From positions 124,001 through 188,000 of the forward strand of contig CAOLHI010000554.1 in NCBI GenBank assembly GCA_948474755.1: a stretch of DNA of 64,000 nucleotides, written 5' to 3'. This document shows, in pieces, positions 46,858 through 58,227 of the stretch (the first letter of the stretch is position 1; each line of letters opens with the position of its first letter). The position numbers and the translations under genes are program-made. The notes beneath the pieces were generated by a model. The model was not told the DNA's origin. It saw only the letters and a program-made list of their open reading frames with translations, and searched no databases. Source of the DNA: Ctenosaura bakeri (taxonomy: Eukaryota; Chordata; Lepidosauria; Squamata; Iguanidae).

Positions 46858-47900
46858 TGAGATATAGAGCTAGAAAAGGAGAGTTACAAGATCATAGAGA
46901 CAGTTTTCTACCTTAAAACCTACAAATCAAGTTAAATTTGCAGCTCCTTATAACAAACTAGCTATCCATTGCCATTATAATAAAAATAACAATAAAATCA
47001 TGATAAAAATTGCTTTTATAGCTATAAATATAGATTGAAAGAGTCAGGTGAGGGGGATAGGAGGCTGTGAGGTGAACTTCCAAGATGACACATAAAGTTC
47101 AGTATTGATTTTTGCCTTCCTTTGTTTCAGCTTCTGCAGAATGGTGTCAGCATAACAAATGCCTTCGTTTCACATTTTAAAAGTTTCTTGATCATAAAAA
47201 ATGGGGTGGGCAGGGAGAGTTAAAGATAGTTTGTAAATAAATGATGAATGGAAGATTGGCAGCAGTATCCATGAATGGAAAGATTAAGAACAAAGAAGCT
47301 GTGCAGGTCTTCCGGAACAAGGGTTATATTCACCTGTAGAGTCCTAGAGACAACAAAGAAATCATCTGAATTGCTTGTGTAGCAATTCTTTGCTTCATTT
47401 CCCCTCATAAATATATTTTTCTTTTTTTGCTAAAACAGGAATAGGACCAATGGGCCATGCATAGCCTTTTGTACACAAAAACATTTCCATCCTCCTTCAA
47501 GTCCTTCTTGATGTTTGGGGACATTTGATCCAAAGCTGACATCCAAAGTTAGCATCCATGTCAGGAGGACCCACACTGTTGATCCTTCACATGCGGCTAC
47601 ACAGTAGTAGACAGGTGCCGTCTGCTCTGTCATGCTGTTTGACGCAAAATATGGAAAATTTACAATTGGGACTACAACTCCCAGAATCCACCAGCCAGCA
47701 GGGCCACCTCTCCTTTTTTAACAATCTCTTTAAAGTGACTACACCTGAGCATGCAAGCCAGGCTGATGCAAAACCTAACTGGTGCGTGGCTGCAAGAGAC
47801 TTTCTGGGGGCTTTGAGTTCCTCCCCTCCTCTTTTTCTGAAACCAGAAATATACAGAGCTCAGCAAAAGGGCTGTGCTTGTTCCCTTCCCTTGTTTTCTA
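46858..47900. other. No feature seen
   Basis: Unassigned sequence. The 204-codon frame at 47558-48172 runs from here into a MITE and is rejected. Confidence 0.3.
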
Positions 47901-47957
47901 TCCCCCTGCCTCTCCTCTACTACTTTCCCTCCTGCACTGAGCTAAATGCAAAGCAGA
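47901..47957. repeat. Source arm of a perfect 57-bp inverted duplication
   Basis: Exact reverse complement of 48092-48148. It lies just outside the MITE that starts at 47964, whereas the partner lies inside that MITE. Confidence 0.9.
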
Positions 47958-47963
47958 TAATAA

Positions 47964-48432
47964 GGCCCTTTCTACATGACAATTACATCCTGGCATGGGG
48001 GAGCAAGAGGAGCAGGACCACAATGACGCTTCTGCATGATGTCTCACAGTCCCACCCATCTTCTGTTGCCAGCAGGCACATTGATGGAGTTTCTGCTTTG
48101 CATTTAGCTCAGTGCAGGAGGGAAAGTAGTAGAGGAGAGGCAGGGGGATTGATGGAGTTTCTCCATCAATGACCCTGTATCACACGACACTCCCATCCTT
48201 CCCAGCCATGCAGAAGGGCAGGAAGCATGATGGAGGCACTGCCTGCCCCAGCGCAGCATAGGAAATTGCCTAGCAGCACTGCGGAAGGCAGGCATGTGTC
48301 GCTCATGCTCCCTTCCACAGGAAGCCTGTCGGAGGCAGAGGGGAGCATTCCCATTATGCTCCCTTCCCACCAAAATCGCTGCCAGGATTGCAACCGGAGG
48401 ACAACAGGATCTGGTAAGGTGTGGAAATGGCC
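47964..48432 (-). mobile_element. PIF/Harbinger-like MITE, body type B, with an internal insertion
   Basis: GGCCCTTTCTACATG at the left and GTGGAAATGGCC at the right. TAA precedes it; the 3' flank AATAA is similar but not exact. The module CTGCCCCAGCGCAGCATAGG matches the type-B landmark. A 57-bp copy of the left flank is inserted at 48092-48148. Confidence 0.78.
48081..48162. other. Templated insertion with 14-bp target duplication
   Basis: TTGATGGAGTTTCT occurs at 48081-48094 and again at 48149-48162, bracketing an inverted copy of 47901-47957. The first three bases of the copy overlap the left duplicate (shared TCT), suggesting microhomology. Confidence 0.8.
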
Positions 48433-49239
48433 AATAACAGAGAGGCCTGCTGCAGCCACCTCTTGCCACTGCAGCTCCCTGTTTTGTCTTGCCATGGTCC
48501 ACCATCAGTTGAATGCCTGCTGAAGCTTCCTCTTTCTGCTGCCATTGCCTTTTTCTCCTCCTCAGTACACAGTCCCTTTGGTTCTTGGCCTGAGAACCCA
48601 ACTTGTTCAGGCTTCTGGACCACCACAACAAGGTAACAAGGTCAGGTTTATAGCCATTACAAATTCCAATGATTCTTATTCACTCTTTTTCCAGACCTCC
48701 CTTTTCTTTCCTGCAGGTGAAAAAAATTGGAATTTAAAACAAAAACCAGTGTGGTGTTGAACTAAGGCATAATGTTCTCCAGGTGACCTTCTGCTAGTCC
48801 TTCTCTCTTTCTCAGCTCAGCTGTGCCAAATAGATGTTATGAGGATAAGACAAGGAGGAGAAATCCATGTGTCCTGCACTGAGGTTACTGGAGAAAAGTC
48901 AGGATATAAAAATAACAAATAAATAAAGCAAATGGGAGAGGATGAGGAGGGAGTGATCAGTGTTGTTCTTTAAGTTGTCTTATGAAAACAGAATGACTAC
49001 ATTTGTCTTCTACAGACTTTCTGTCTCCACCCAACCAGCTCCATCTACATACAATGATATTCCAGAGGGTCCCTGATCCCAAGAACAGCTTTTTAGAGGG
49101 TGCAGTAGTGGCAGTAGGAAAAACCCACCATGTAAATATAGTTCTGTTCGTACTAGGATTCAAGCCACTTTTCTTGTTACTTCAGCTATCACAGAGAGTA
49201 TCCTTGAATCAAATGAATGTTGTAAGTATTCTCTGACAC
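48433..49239. other. No feature seen
   Basis: Unassigned sequence; no convincing exon. Confidence 0.3.
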
Positions 49240-49242
49240 TAA

Positions 49243-49670
49243 GGCCCTTTTCGCACCTTACCTCGTCGCGGCAGTGGGGAGCGGCGCTCGCGCAAGCAGC
49301 CACTCGCGCGAGCTGCTCACAACAGCCCTTTTTGCCTCCTGCATGCCTTCCTTCTAGCGCGACCGTCGCACGAGCGCCCCACCCCTTTCTTCCGCAGCGC
49401 AGTCTGGGAGTTGTAGGCTGCACGGGGGGAAGGAAACGCGACCGCCCCTGCTCGCCGAAGCACCACACACAGGTAAGTGCGCGAGGGCACTGCGAGCATT
49501 GCATGAGCGCGGGGCATTTTTGGCTTAAAGCTGAAAATTAAAACATGCACGCGTGCCCTGCTTGAGCCTCGTGAGCTTCGCGCGAGGGGGAGTGCGTCAT
49601 ACGGAGTGCTGCTCGCACTCACGCGACGCTCAAGGGGCGCTCGCGCAAAAAAAAGCATGCAAAAAAGGCC
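49243..49670 (+). mobile_element. PIF/Harbinger-like MITE, body type B, CpG-rich, with TAA duplication
   Basis: GGCCCTTTTCGCACC to AAAAAAGGCC, flanked by TAA at 49240-49242 and 49671-49673. It is far richer in CpG (CGCGCGAG, GCGCTCGCGC and similar) than its surroundings and than the other type-B copies, as expected for a younger insertion with less CpG decay. Confidence 0.85.
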
Positions 49671-49789
49671 TAAGTGTATCACACTAAGACTTGAGCAACT
49701 CAACTGAATTTCCTCATACTTTTCCAGGGTTGGAATGAATATTTGAAAATATTCAAAAATTTGGCATTTTGTTATGTGTGGGGTTTTTC

Positions 49790-50240
49790 TTTTGTTTTGT
49801 TTTTTGATTTCACAGTTCAGAATTTATTCTGCACAAAATTTGTACAGGGTTGTGTTGTGCAAAAATTAGTCTTTTCTGCATGGAAAACAGGATTTCCATG
49901 CAGAAATATTATTTTCTGTGCAGGAAAAAAGGTGTTTCCTGGACATAAAATGCTGTAATCAAAGGCCAATTCTGTGCAAAATTTGCATGTGGCTTATTTA
50001 CATAGAAACTGTATTTTTCTGCACAGGAAGCAACTTTTTCTAGGTCAAAACTAATATTTCTATGCAAAAAAATTTTTTTCCTGTGCATAAAATGCTGCTT
50101 TCTACACAAAACAACCACATGCAAAATTTTATGCAGAATAAGATCCAAGTTGTGAATAGGTTACAAAAACTTTACAGTTTTCAAAGACTTTCTCATAGTA
50201 GAAAGAAAATTGCTAGAATTATCATTGCTTCCTTTGACAA
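49790..50240 (-). repeat. Dispersed repeat D1, copy 3
   Basis: Rich in TTCTGCACAGG, ATGCAGAAATA, CTGTGCATAAAATGC and similar units. The right part aligns inverted with 44020-44110. No coding content. Confidence 0.6.
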
Positions 50241-51479
50241 GAAAATTAGTAAAGAATTGCATCTATATTAGAGAACTTTCTACACATGCCATTGCATGAA
50301 GTATCTCCCAGCTTACAGAACTGACATGGATCCTCCATATGCTCAGGTCAAGAGCACATTAGAAGCCCCCTCTCTGCACAAGAAGATGAGATCACGACAA
50401 TCACATACAAATTTCATCAGTCCAAGATATTTCCAAGTAATGCATTTAGGGGAATATGATTCTCAGATGTCCAAACTCTATTGAAGCTTGCATTTCTGCA
50501 TGACTCATATTCCATCAGCATTTTTAATTTTATTTTCCATTCCCATTGAAAAATTGTCTTGTAGAACACATCAGTGGAAGCTCTCCAAAAGAACATTATA
50601 TCATCTTAATGCATTTCAGGTCCAGCACCTTCAATGGCCTCCCCTTTCAGATTTTTTTAATCAAAGTTGATAATTTCCTGGGAGACTCAGAAAGTTCTTG
50701 TTCTGGATGCCGGGATCTAAGCCTTCAGCTTTACTCTTGATGTGAGGTGCCATAAATTATCTCACTAAGACTTTAAGCAAAATATTAGTCCAGCCACAAG
50801 GTCCAATACTAAAGCTTGAGAGAGTTACATTTTTTAAAGACTACAGTCATCCAACAAATTTGGAGTTTATGTTAACATGCATTATGTACAGTAATATCAC
50901 CTAGCAGTTAATTTAATGTTTATCTAATGTTCAGATTAGCTGTTGAATCACATTAGGAAGAGGATGCAAAAATATCTTGAGACATTAGCTTGCAGATTTC
51001 TCTATTGTCATTTTATGCATACAGCGCAAAGAAAGATGTATCTTGAAATGTGATTTTTTTTTCATTAAGTCTAAATCAAATGCAGATTACTTTTGCAGCT
51101 GTTTAGTAATTCTAATAGAATATCTCAGACCTGGAGGATAGTTAGCTGAAATTATATAACTTTTTATCCACACTAGAAACTATTGTACATAAAGCACACA
51201 TGGTATATCATGCGTGCACATGGAGGAAACTCTTCTCATTCCCCCCCCCAACTTTTTCTTTCTTTGTATTCCACTCCCCTGCCTCTTTTCTTGCTTGCAT
51301 TCTGTTTACACTCCTGTCTTCTTTCCACTTTTCATCTTATCCCTGTTGATAGTTGTTGCCTTCAGCCAAATTGACAAAATCAAATTCACTAAATTTTGGA
51401 TAATGTGTCCCTGTTTCCCCAACTGCTTAGTTACATTTCAAACCAGAGGTTCCCAATTTATGGGTCCCTGGATGGGTCC
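50241..51479. other. No gene seen
   Basis: Unassigned, largely AT-rich. The part at 50870-51060 is free of recognised repeats. A C-run lies near 51241-51250. Just before the CR1 fragment, AGAGGTTCCCAATTTATGGG may be the start of an hAT-like piece. Confidence 0.3.
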
Positions 51480-51967
51480 CAGTTCTAGGCACCTCATTTC
51501 AAGAAGGATATCGACAAGCTGGAACGTGTCCAGAGGAGGCGACCAAAATGGTGAAGGGTCTGGAAGCCATGCCTTATGAGAAGTGGCTTAGGGAGCTGGG
51601 TATGTTCAGTCTGCAGAAGAGAAGATTAAGAGGGGACATGATAGCCGTGCTTAAATATTTGAGGGGATGTCATGTCAAGGAGGGAGTGGGCTTGTTTTCT
51701 GCTGCTGCAGAGACTAGGACAAGGAGCAATAGATTCAAGCTGCAGGAAAAGAGATTCCACTTGAACCTCAGGAAGAACTTCCTGATGGTCAGAGCTGTCC
51801 AGCAGTGGAATATGCTGCCTTAGAGTGTGGTAGAGTCTCCTTCTTTGGAGATTTTTAAGCAGAGGCTGGATGGCCATCTGTTGGGAATGCTTTGATGGGT
51901 GTTCCTGCATAGCAGGGGGTTGGACTCAGTGGTCCCTGGGGTCTCTTCCAACTCTATGATTCTATCA
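51480..51967 (+). mobile_element. CR1 3' fragment, sense
   Basis: Starts at CAGTTCTAGGCACCTCATTTC, homologous to ORF2 around residue 770. It keeps an open stretch of the ORF2 C terminus (51548-51823: [17 protein letters not shown]), then TAG replaces the end, and the UTR closes with ATTCTATCATT. It is a truncated inactive copy of the same CR1 group as the 6825 element. Confidence 0.92.
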
Positions 51968-52316
51968 TTGTTTTCCTGAACTTCTGATTCTAGGACTGCT
52001 AAGCATAGCAGCCTTTGTTACTTTCAGTAAGAGGCGTGTTGGTTGCTAGGTACCCAAATAATTGTGAGAAGAGGATGGACATTGGTGTAATGCCTGCTTG
52101 TGTCATATGTATACCTCTGTATAGCAAGGGATAGCAAAGCAATGCTATATCTTTAAGAATTCCTCTCAAGGAGATGAAGAATTGTGGCAGCTGTTTCCCA
52201 GCTGAAAGATAATAGGTTCCCTAGATAGAGGCTGGCATTGTGTTAGGGGCATACTCACACAAATGTTTCCCTTACACCTGCACATGTCTTTTCTTTTGGA
52301 CTCTGCAGAGGCTGAT
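51968..52316. other. No feature seen
   Basis: Unassigned sequence. Confidence 0.3.
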
Positions 52317-52320
52317 ATTG

Positions 52321-52355
<35 letters not shown>
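52317..52355. repeat. TGCC tetranucleotide microsatellite
   Basis: Nine uninterrupted CCTG/TGCC units. Confidence 0.95.
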
Positions 52356-52546
52356 TTACACATCAAAGCCCCCCTCTACCTACCATATGGCCTCTGAACA
52401 ACACCACTCCACAAACACACTCAGCCATTCTGTGCCTTGTGGAGACCGAGCAGCATCTGGCTGCATCCCCATATCCTAGGGTGGGCAACTGTGGGAGGCT
52501 AGGGAGCCTCATCAACCCATCTGGAAACCTTGAAGGGCTGCACCCC
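52356..52546. other. No feature seen
   Basis: Unassigned sequence before the LTR. Confidence 0.3.
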
Positions 52547-53431
52547 TGTTACCCTGATCTCTGGGGGTCCCAGGAGGGACACCTAAATAACCAAACAACA
52601 ACAACAACACTTTGGGGGGAAATTAGCTGGAGCAGTCACTAAAGCTAGCGAGAGGCAGGGTAACTTAGCAGGATCTTGCAACCCAGCATCTACGGGGTCA
52701 AGTCAGTCAAGCAGTCAGATGTTTTAAACTAGCAAAAATGATGTTTTATTTGAGTACAGACAGATATTAAGGACAACACAGTCACACAGCTAACTAAAGA
52801 ACTGGAAATAGGGATTTTTAGAAGGAAATGGGTGATATGACACCTGTCTCGTAGTCCTGGAGAGGTTTGGAGATTGAGTTCGTTGATATGGAGTCTCAGT
52901 ACTGGAACTGAGGGGAAGGCTCGCCAGGCACAGCGGCAGCAAGGTGGTCTGGAACTCAGGAGCGATCCGAGAAAGGTCTCGGAATCAGGGGTTTTTATAG
53001 GGTGAATTGTGACTGCAGGCCATGCCTTACTTGGTGAGAATAATAAATTTTTGGAGCGGGACAAAGCCTTGGAAAGGTCAGGTTTTAGCATGATTGACTT
53101 AGAGCCGAATTAACAATAGTGTAGCCAGTATGCAAATGCGGAGCGCTTAGTACAGTTTTGTCAGATTACCTGCGCGGGGCAGGGAGCCTTTGTTAGTACC
53201 GCGCATATGCAATAAGGTGTTTGCCGGAAAGGTCCCTCAAACGATGAACCGGCTCTTTCTGGCCTGCCTGGGTGGAGAATGGAATGTCCAGCAATTATCG
53301 GCTGCGCCTGTTTACGTGCTTGTCCGGAGGCCTCACAAACACGTGGAGCAGAGTGGCAGAGGAAAGCCAAATTGTTTGATATCAAAGAGATATCGAGTGC
53401 TATCTCTGGGTAGGCCCGGACCACAGTTACA
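52547..53431 (-). mobile_element. Solo LTR, copy 2
   Basis: TGTTACCCTG at the left and GTTACA at the right, with CCCC on both sides as a possible 4-bp duplication (low complexity). On the minus strand a TATA-type box (complement of TTTTTATAGGG, about 52990-53002) precedes a poly(A) signal (complement of TTTTATTTGAG, about 52743). Strong similarity to copies 1 and 3. A small ACA-repeat is near its left end. No internal viral genes adjoin. Confidence 0.82.
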
Positions 53432-53445
53432 CCCCCACTGTACTC

Positions 53446-53755
53446 ATTGCCAAAAAGAAATATATTTTGCCCCCACTTGCTCTCTAAGGAGTCTGGAACG
53501 CATTTTCACCATGTTTTCAGACACACATCTCCAGCTATTTGAGGCCCAGGAGAGGTCTTTTTTAACAACAGGAAGTGAATGGAATTTGCTTCCTGTTTTT
53601 TTCAAAGGCCTCTTCCATACCTAATATGACCTCCTGCCCCCAGGGTCCCTCAAGGGTATTTAGGAATAAGTTATTTTGACCCACGGGGACACTGAGGACC
53701 AAAAATGAGCCCAGAGGCCCATGTGACCCACAGGCCACATACTGTCCACTCCCGC
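53446..53755 (-). mobile_element. Possible hAT-like remnant next to the LTR
   Basis: The complement starts CGGGAGTGGACAGTATGTGG and contains AGGAGAGG... AACAGGAAGT-type modules shared with 31244-31481. Ends are not well defined. Confidence 0.35.
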
Positions 53756-55090
53756 ATTATCCAGATATGAAATGATTGCAGCAGTGCTGAGATGTCCAGG
53801 GGACCCTGGGAAATCTCAGTGCTGATGTAAACATTTCATGTCTGGCTATGGGGACATAGACAGATGCTTCTTTGATCCTGCCTGCTTCCCATGAGGCCCA
53901 GAATGGCCACGTAGGGAGAGGGGCTTCAGAGCTGTACAGCAAGTCCAAAGGGTGATGTATGGTTCAGCCTAGCATAGGTCTGAACATGGAACTACTGTGC
54001 CATGCTGAGCCATACAGGATTGCAGCCAGAATCTGTTACCTTCTTCTGCCTTTGAGATGCCAGCCATATCTTCTAATTGCTAGTGCTGGCAAAACAGTGC
54101 AGAAGGGGGATGCGCGCGTGCGCACGCACACACGCACACACACACAGAAACAGTTGCATGCAGTGCAGAATGTTGTTACACGAAGGTCTTAGATTCAAGT
54201 TCTTAGATTCTATAACAATAAATTATTTCAAATTACTAGTTTAAGACCAGTGTTAAGGTTATCATATGTTCCACAAAAAGGTGGAAACTGAAAGCTAAGG
54301 CTGATGTTTTAAGATGCCTGATTAGGAACGATGGTTTGCGCAATGTCACAGATTTTGTTTATACCTCAACCTTCACGTGCCCACAGTTGTCATTGCTCTT
54401 TCAGGCCCAAACTAGATGAGTGGAAGTTGAAGTACTTAGGACCAGCAAAGACAGCCCACATTCTCCTAGTCCTGGTCCTATAATGCTCTATGAAGCATCT
54501 TTCCAACTCAGCAACAGTTATTACTACACTCTAGTTACAAACCCTTAGCTCTGTCAATACAACACACACGATACGCCACAAGTTCAGAATCCTTCATCCT
54601 ACTAACCATTCAGCCTCCCTGAGAGGTCTCCTTTAAATCACAGTTAGTGATGCCATTTCTGGTACAGATTGTTAAGGCGGATAAAAGCATGCAAATATAA
54701 CAGTACAAAAAATAACACATCACCAAGCCCAGTATAAAGAACAATGTTCAAGAATGTTATATATTAGTACATACTCTCCTTACTCGTTGAGTGGCTGCAT
54801 ATAAATTCCATATGCTGACTGATTATGTTTTCACAGTACAATGATAGTTCCCATGCACAGGAATTGCACTAATGGGGAGATTCGCATTTGCTAGAAATAT
54901 TTACTTCACACAATTTTTTAAACTAAAATAGGCTGATACATTTGTCTAGCTATCTGATAATAAATTTTTGTATATAAATGTTACCATCCTCCGTCTGTTT
55001 CATCCCCTGCTTTTCCTTCAGTGCCTCTGTTCACTACTGCACCATTTTCAGGGAACTAAATCCTAAGTCTAGTGACACCAGCTATTCTTT
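53756..55090. other. No gene seen; CA/CG microsatellite at 54110-54147
   Basis: The dinucleotide tract alternates GCGC, CGCA and CACA units. The rest is unassigned. Confidence 0.4.
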
Positions 55091-55099
55091 TCTTTTCTT

Positions 55100-55540
55100 T
55101 TTCCTTTTTTTTCTATACAGAGGAAGACGAACATTTGTCTGTTTAATAACCTACTACAGAATATAATCCCCAGTGATGCTTGATTGAGCCGGGGAGCATT
55201 CCGCCATTTGCCTGCTGTGCGCCTCATCTTCATAGCAACTGAGAACGTGCCCATTAGACTCACAGCAAGCAAAGTGACACAAACGACTGAAGTGACACCA
55301 CATGAAATGCGGCCATGAAAAACAAGGACTCGGTGAATCATCTGTCTGTCGGAGCCAATAGCATCCTTTAATGTGATTCCAACTCTGAGCAAACAGCTCC
55401 TGACAAAATAGCTGCAGCTGAAATTTCCATCCTTTCCCCCATGAGCCTCTTCTTCCATTTGGGGCATCACCCAAAGATCCACTGTGAGAAGATGGGGGTG
55501 AGAAAACAATACACTTAAGCACAGAGTAATCAAGAAGAGG
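55100..55540. other. Repeat-free, balanced sequence; candidate conserved non-coding region
   Basis: No repeat or simple-sequence content is visible. Two overlapping antisense frames of 131 and 154 codons are not recognisable proteins. Conservation cannot be judged from one sequence. Confidence 0.25.
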
Positions 55541-55835
55541 CCAGTCCATGACTATTCACTCACACGCTCATTCACTCAGTTAATTAACCCAAGGTGGTTC
55601 ACAGGATACATTGGAACAAAACACTGCCAAGAAGCAATACCACTTTTTTGGGGGGGGGGGAGTTAAATAAGCACTCCCACTAAAACACTAATTTAGAATG
55701 GATTCAAAAATATAAAAGATTCCAATGAGAACAGAAGTACAGCACACCCACACCCGTTAGAATTATACAGTTCATAGCCTGCTGAGGTATGTCAAGTTCA
55801 GCTAATGAAATCCTAAATGGAGAAAGCTCATTGGA
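55541..55835. other. No feature seen
   Basis: Unassigned sequence with a G-run near 55651-55661. Confidence 0.3.
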
Positions 55836-56021
55836 GGCCTTTCCACACTATGCTGTTACAGTGCTATTATTCCACTTTCAACATCCTGTGGAATCCTGGG
55901 AATGGGCATTTAGAATTCTCAGCCAGAGAGCTCTTTGGCCTCAGTAAATTACAAACCCAGAATTCCACAGGAAGTTGGAAGTGGAATAATAGCACTACCA
56001 CAGTATAGTGCAGAAAGTCCC
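55836..56021. mobile_element. Palindromic MITE, body type A
   Basis: GGCCTTTCCACACTATGC at the left and GTGCAGAAAGTCC at the right, with the type-A body. The flanks are degraded. Confidence 0.8.
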
Positions 56022-56140
56022 TTGGTAGTGAAAGTTAGTTCCACTGTATAGCAGGTTCCAGTCAACATTGTATGAGGAGACACTTCTCTTGGTTCTCCTC
56101 CTGCTACAGCAGCCCTGCCATCTGGTTCCCTCATACTCCT

Positions 56141-56500
56141 TCACTCATCCATTTATCCATTCATTCCCTGGATTTGTGTCCTGCCCTTTTCTCCCAAATG
56201 AAACTCAAGACAGTTCAGTTATATGCAATAAAAAGTACAAATAATATGAAATGATACCAGATATGAAAAACAGAACCGAATTAGAAGCAAAATCTAAAAC
56301 AGTTGAAAACACATTATAAAAACAGTTCACTGTGGGAAACTGAGGATCCAGCTTGTAATAATAATGCATCCACTCAGCTGTTCAAAGCCTGCCTGAAATG
56401 AACTATCTGACATGGGGGTGGGGGGTAAAAAAAAAAAAAAGAGTGTCTTCTCACCTCTCCATGCTGATCTGAAAGGTCCTCAACCATCCAGAGCAAACTG
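56141..56500. repeat. Dispersed repeat D4 (LINE-like fragment), copy 2
   Basis: Carries GTGTCCTGCCCTTTTCTCCC followed by ACTCAAGACAGTTCAGTTA and A-rich sequence, then AAAGCCTGCCTGAAATGA. The same order occurs at 63440-63690. Confidence 0.5.
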
Positions 56501-56660
56501 TAAGGGAGGTGAGGAGTAATCAGGTATACCAACAGCATCTATTCAGCTGTCAGGTGGGTGGGGCTGCATCCAGCCCCCCTCTTCTGTACTCTCTTGTCTT
56601 CCCAGATTCTGAGAAATTGCAGGATTTGCCTTTTTTTTTTCCATAAAGAGATTGTATATT

Positions 56661-56888
56661 GTTATTCTTATGTGCTCGTGAGTTGACTCTGACGTATGGA
56701 GATCTTATGAAAAGCCTTTCTTGGCAAGATTTGTTCAGAGGGGGTGTGCCTTTGCCTTCCTCTAAGGCTGAAAAAGGATGTCTAGCCCAAGATCACCCAG
56801 TGGGTTTCCATGGCTAAGTGGTGATTTAAACCCAGGTCTCCCAGAGTACTGCCCCAATATTCAAAACCACAGCCCTGTGCTGGCTCTC
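56661..56888 (-). mobile_element. SINE S1, antisense, near full length
   Basis: Complement of the S1 order: head (opposite CACAGCCCTGTGCTGGC), B-box region (opposite GATTTAAACCCAGG), core (opposite CAAGATCACCCAGTGGG), tail (opposite GAGTTGACTCTGACGTATGG). Confidence 0.78.
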
Positions 56889-57020
56889 TGTGTGTCATCC
56901 TTTTGTTTTTTGTTTTTCCCCAAAAATGTCCCTGGGGACTCACAGCAACTTTCAATGATAACAGTGCAGGCTTCTAAAGTGATACCACTGTCTAAATCTA
57001 CCCAGCATAATAGAACCACT

Positions 57021-57105
57021 GAATAAATTGAATTCATATGAATGTTGACTTATCAAATTCCCAATGATTCAGGGGGTCTACTCCACTTGGGTTTAATACC
57101 TGGGT
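57021..57105 (-). repeat. Palindromic dispersed repeat D3, copy 3
   Basis: Contains CCAATGATTCAGGGGGTCTAC and AATTGAATTCATATGAATG, the D3 modules in inverse order. Confidence 0.45.
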
Positions 57106-57239
57106 TACACATGTTCTTTGGCAGCAGACACTAGCTCTGTAAAAGCAAATAGCGTGTAGACCCCCAACTAGATGTTTCAACGAGCTGCTGAGATTCAACT
57201 TCATGCACTTTGCTTTTCCCCAGAAAGAAGGCATAATGT

Positions 57240-57780
57240 ATCACCAAAGCTTTAAAAAAAACTTGGACCAGGGGAACAGATTGCAAAAGCTTGGGTCAAA
57301 AAGTCATTTGGTCTCTGCTTCTGAACATGCCTCTTCCTTTAGTCTTACTGAAGCACATTAAATGGAAATATTTTGTTACATCGATAAAAGAAGATACACG
57401 GAAGAGTGCTGTTTTATCAGCCTCCTTCCAAGCATAAATGTGCTTCTTCAGTTTCATGAAGTCCAAGCTAAACAAATTAAGTGCTGCTAGCAGCCCAGAA
57501 GATTGGCCTTCATTTTGATTAATGTTTGAACTCCCAAATTCATTGCTGTCTTGATTCGTTTGTTTTGAGTACCAATGTAATGGTGAAGCATTTTTGTACA
57601 GCCAATATCTAAATAAAAGAAATCATCTCCTATTCTCAGCTTTTAACAGATTACACATAAATAGATGCATGTGGCATCATAAGACTTCAGCGAATGTCCA
57701 TGTTTGAAAGTACAGTCTTATGTGCAGTTAATAGCGATATATGTACCACTGGATTCAGTCAGGTATATACTTAAGTAACT
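57240..57780. other. Repeat-free sequence; candidate conserved non-coding region
   Basis: No repeat, simple sequence or convincing frame. Mentioned as unique-looking sequence only. Confidence 0.25.
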
Positions 57781-57788
57781 GAGAATAA

Positions 57789-57990
57789 GGCCATTTCTGC
57801 CCTACCCTGTTATAGTGCTATTATTCCATGACCAACATCCTGTGGAATTCTGGGCTTTGTAGTTTAGGGAGGCCAAAGAGCTCTGTGGCTGAGAATTCTA
57901 AATGCCCTTCCCTAAACTGCAAATCCCAGGATTCCATAGGATGTTGAAAGTGGAATAATAGCACTATAACAGTGTAGGGTGGAAATGGCC
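57789..57990. mobile_element. Palindromic MITE, body type A, with TAA duplication
   Basis: GGCCATTTCTGCCCTACCC to GGGTGGAAATGGCC, with TAA at 57786-57788 and 57991-57993. Both arms carry all type-A modules. Confidence 0.9.
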
Positions 57991-57993
57991 TAA

Positions 57994-58227
57994 GATTGCA
58001 ATCAAAGGTGACAAAAGGAAAACAATCACTGGAATCCTATACAGTCTGTTATGTTAGGTAACATTATATATCCATAGCTACGTAACGGAGGCACTAGGAA
58101 ACCCCTTTACTGAATTGTCAAGGTGTGTAACAGGACACCAGCAAGAACACCCAATGTGTATCAGGACCAATGCACATCACTGTGAAATGTGCATCACCAC
58201 ACACCAGTGTGCATCAGACATTTTGCT
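57994..58227. other. No feature seen
   Basis: Unassigned sequence with a few CACCAG/GTGCATCA-like short repeats near 58145-58215. Confidence 0.3.

Noticed and set aside
47558..48172. 204-codon open frame, plus strand
   Set aside because: Runs across a MITE boundary and both arms of the 57-bp inverted duplication; no domain recognised.
48104..48631. 175-codon open frame, minus strand
   Set aside because: Mostly inside a type-B MITE; overlaps several other frames of similar length, as expected in GC-richer repeat sequence.
51548..51823. Separate small gene of 91 codons
   Set aside because: It is the C-terminal part of CR1 ORF2 in a truncated LINE copy.
55069..55549. Two overlapping antisense frames of 154 and 131 codons
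   Set aside because: Different frames over the same bases, no recognisable domain. Kept only as unique sequence.
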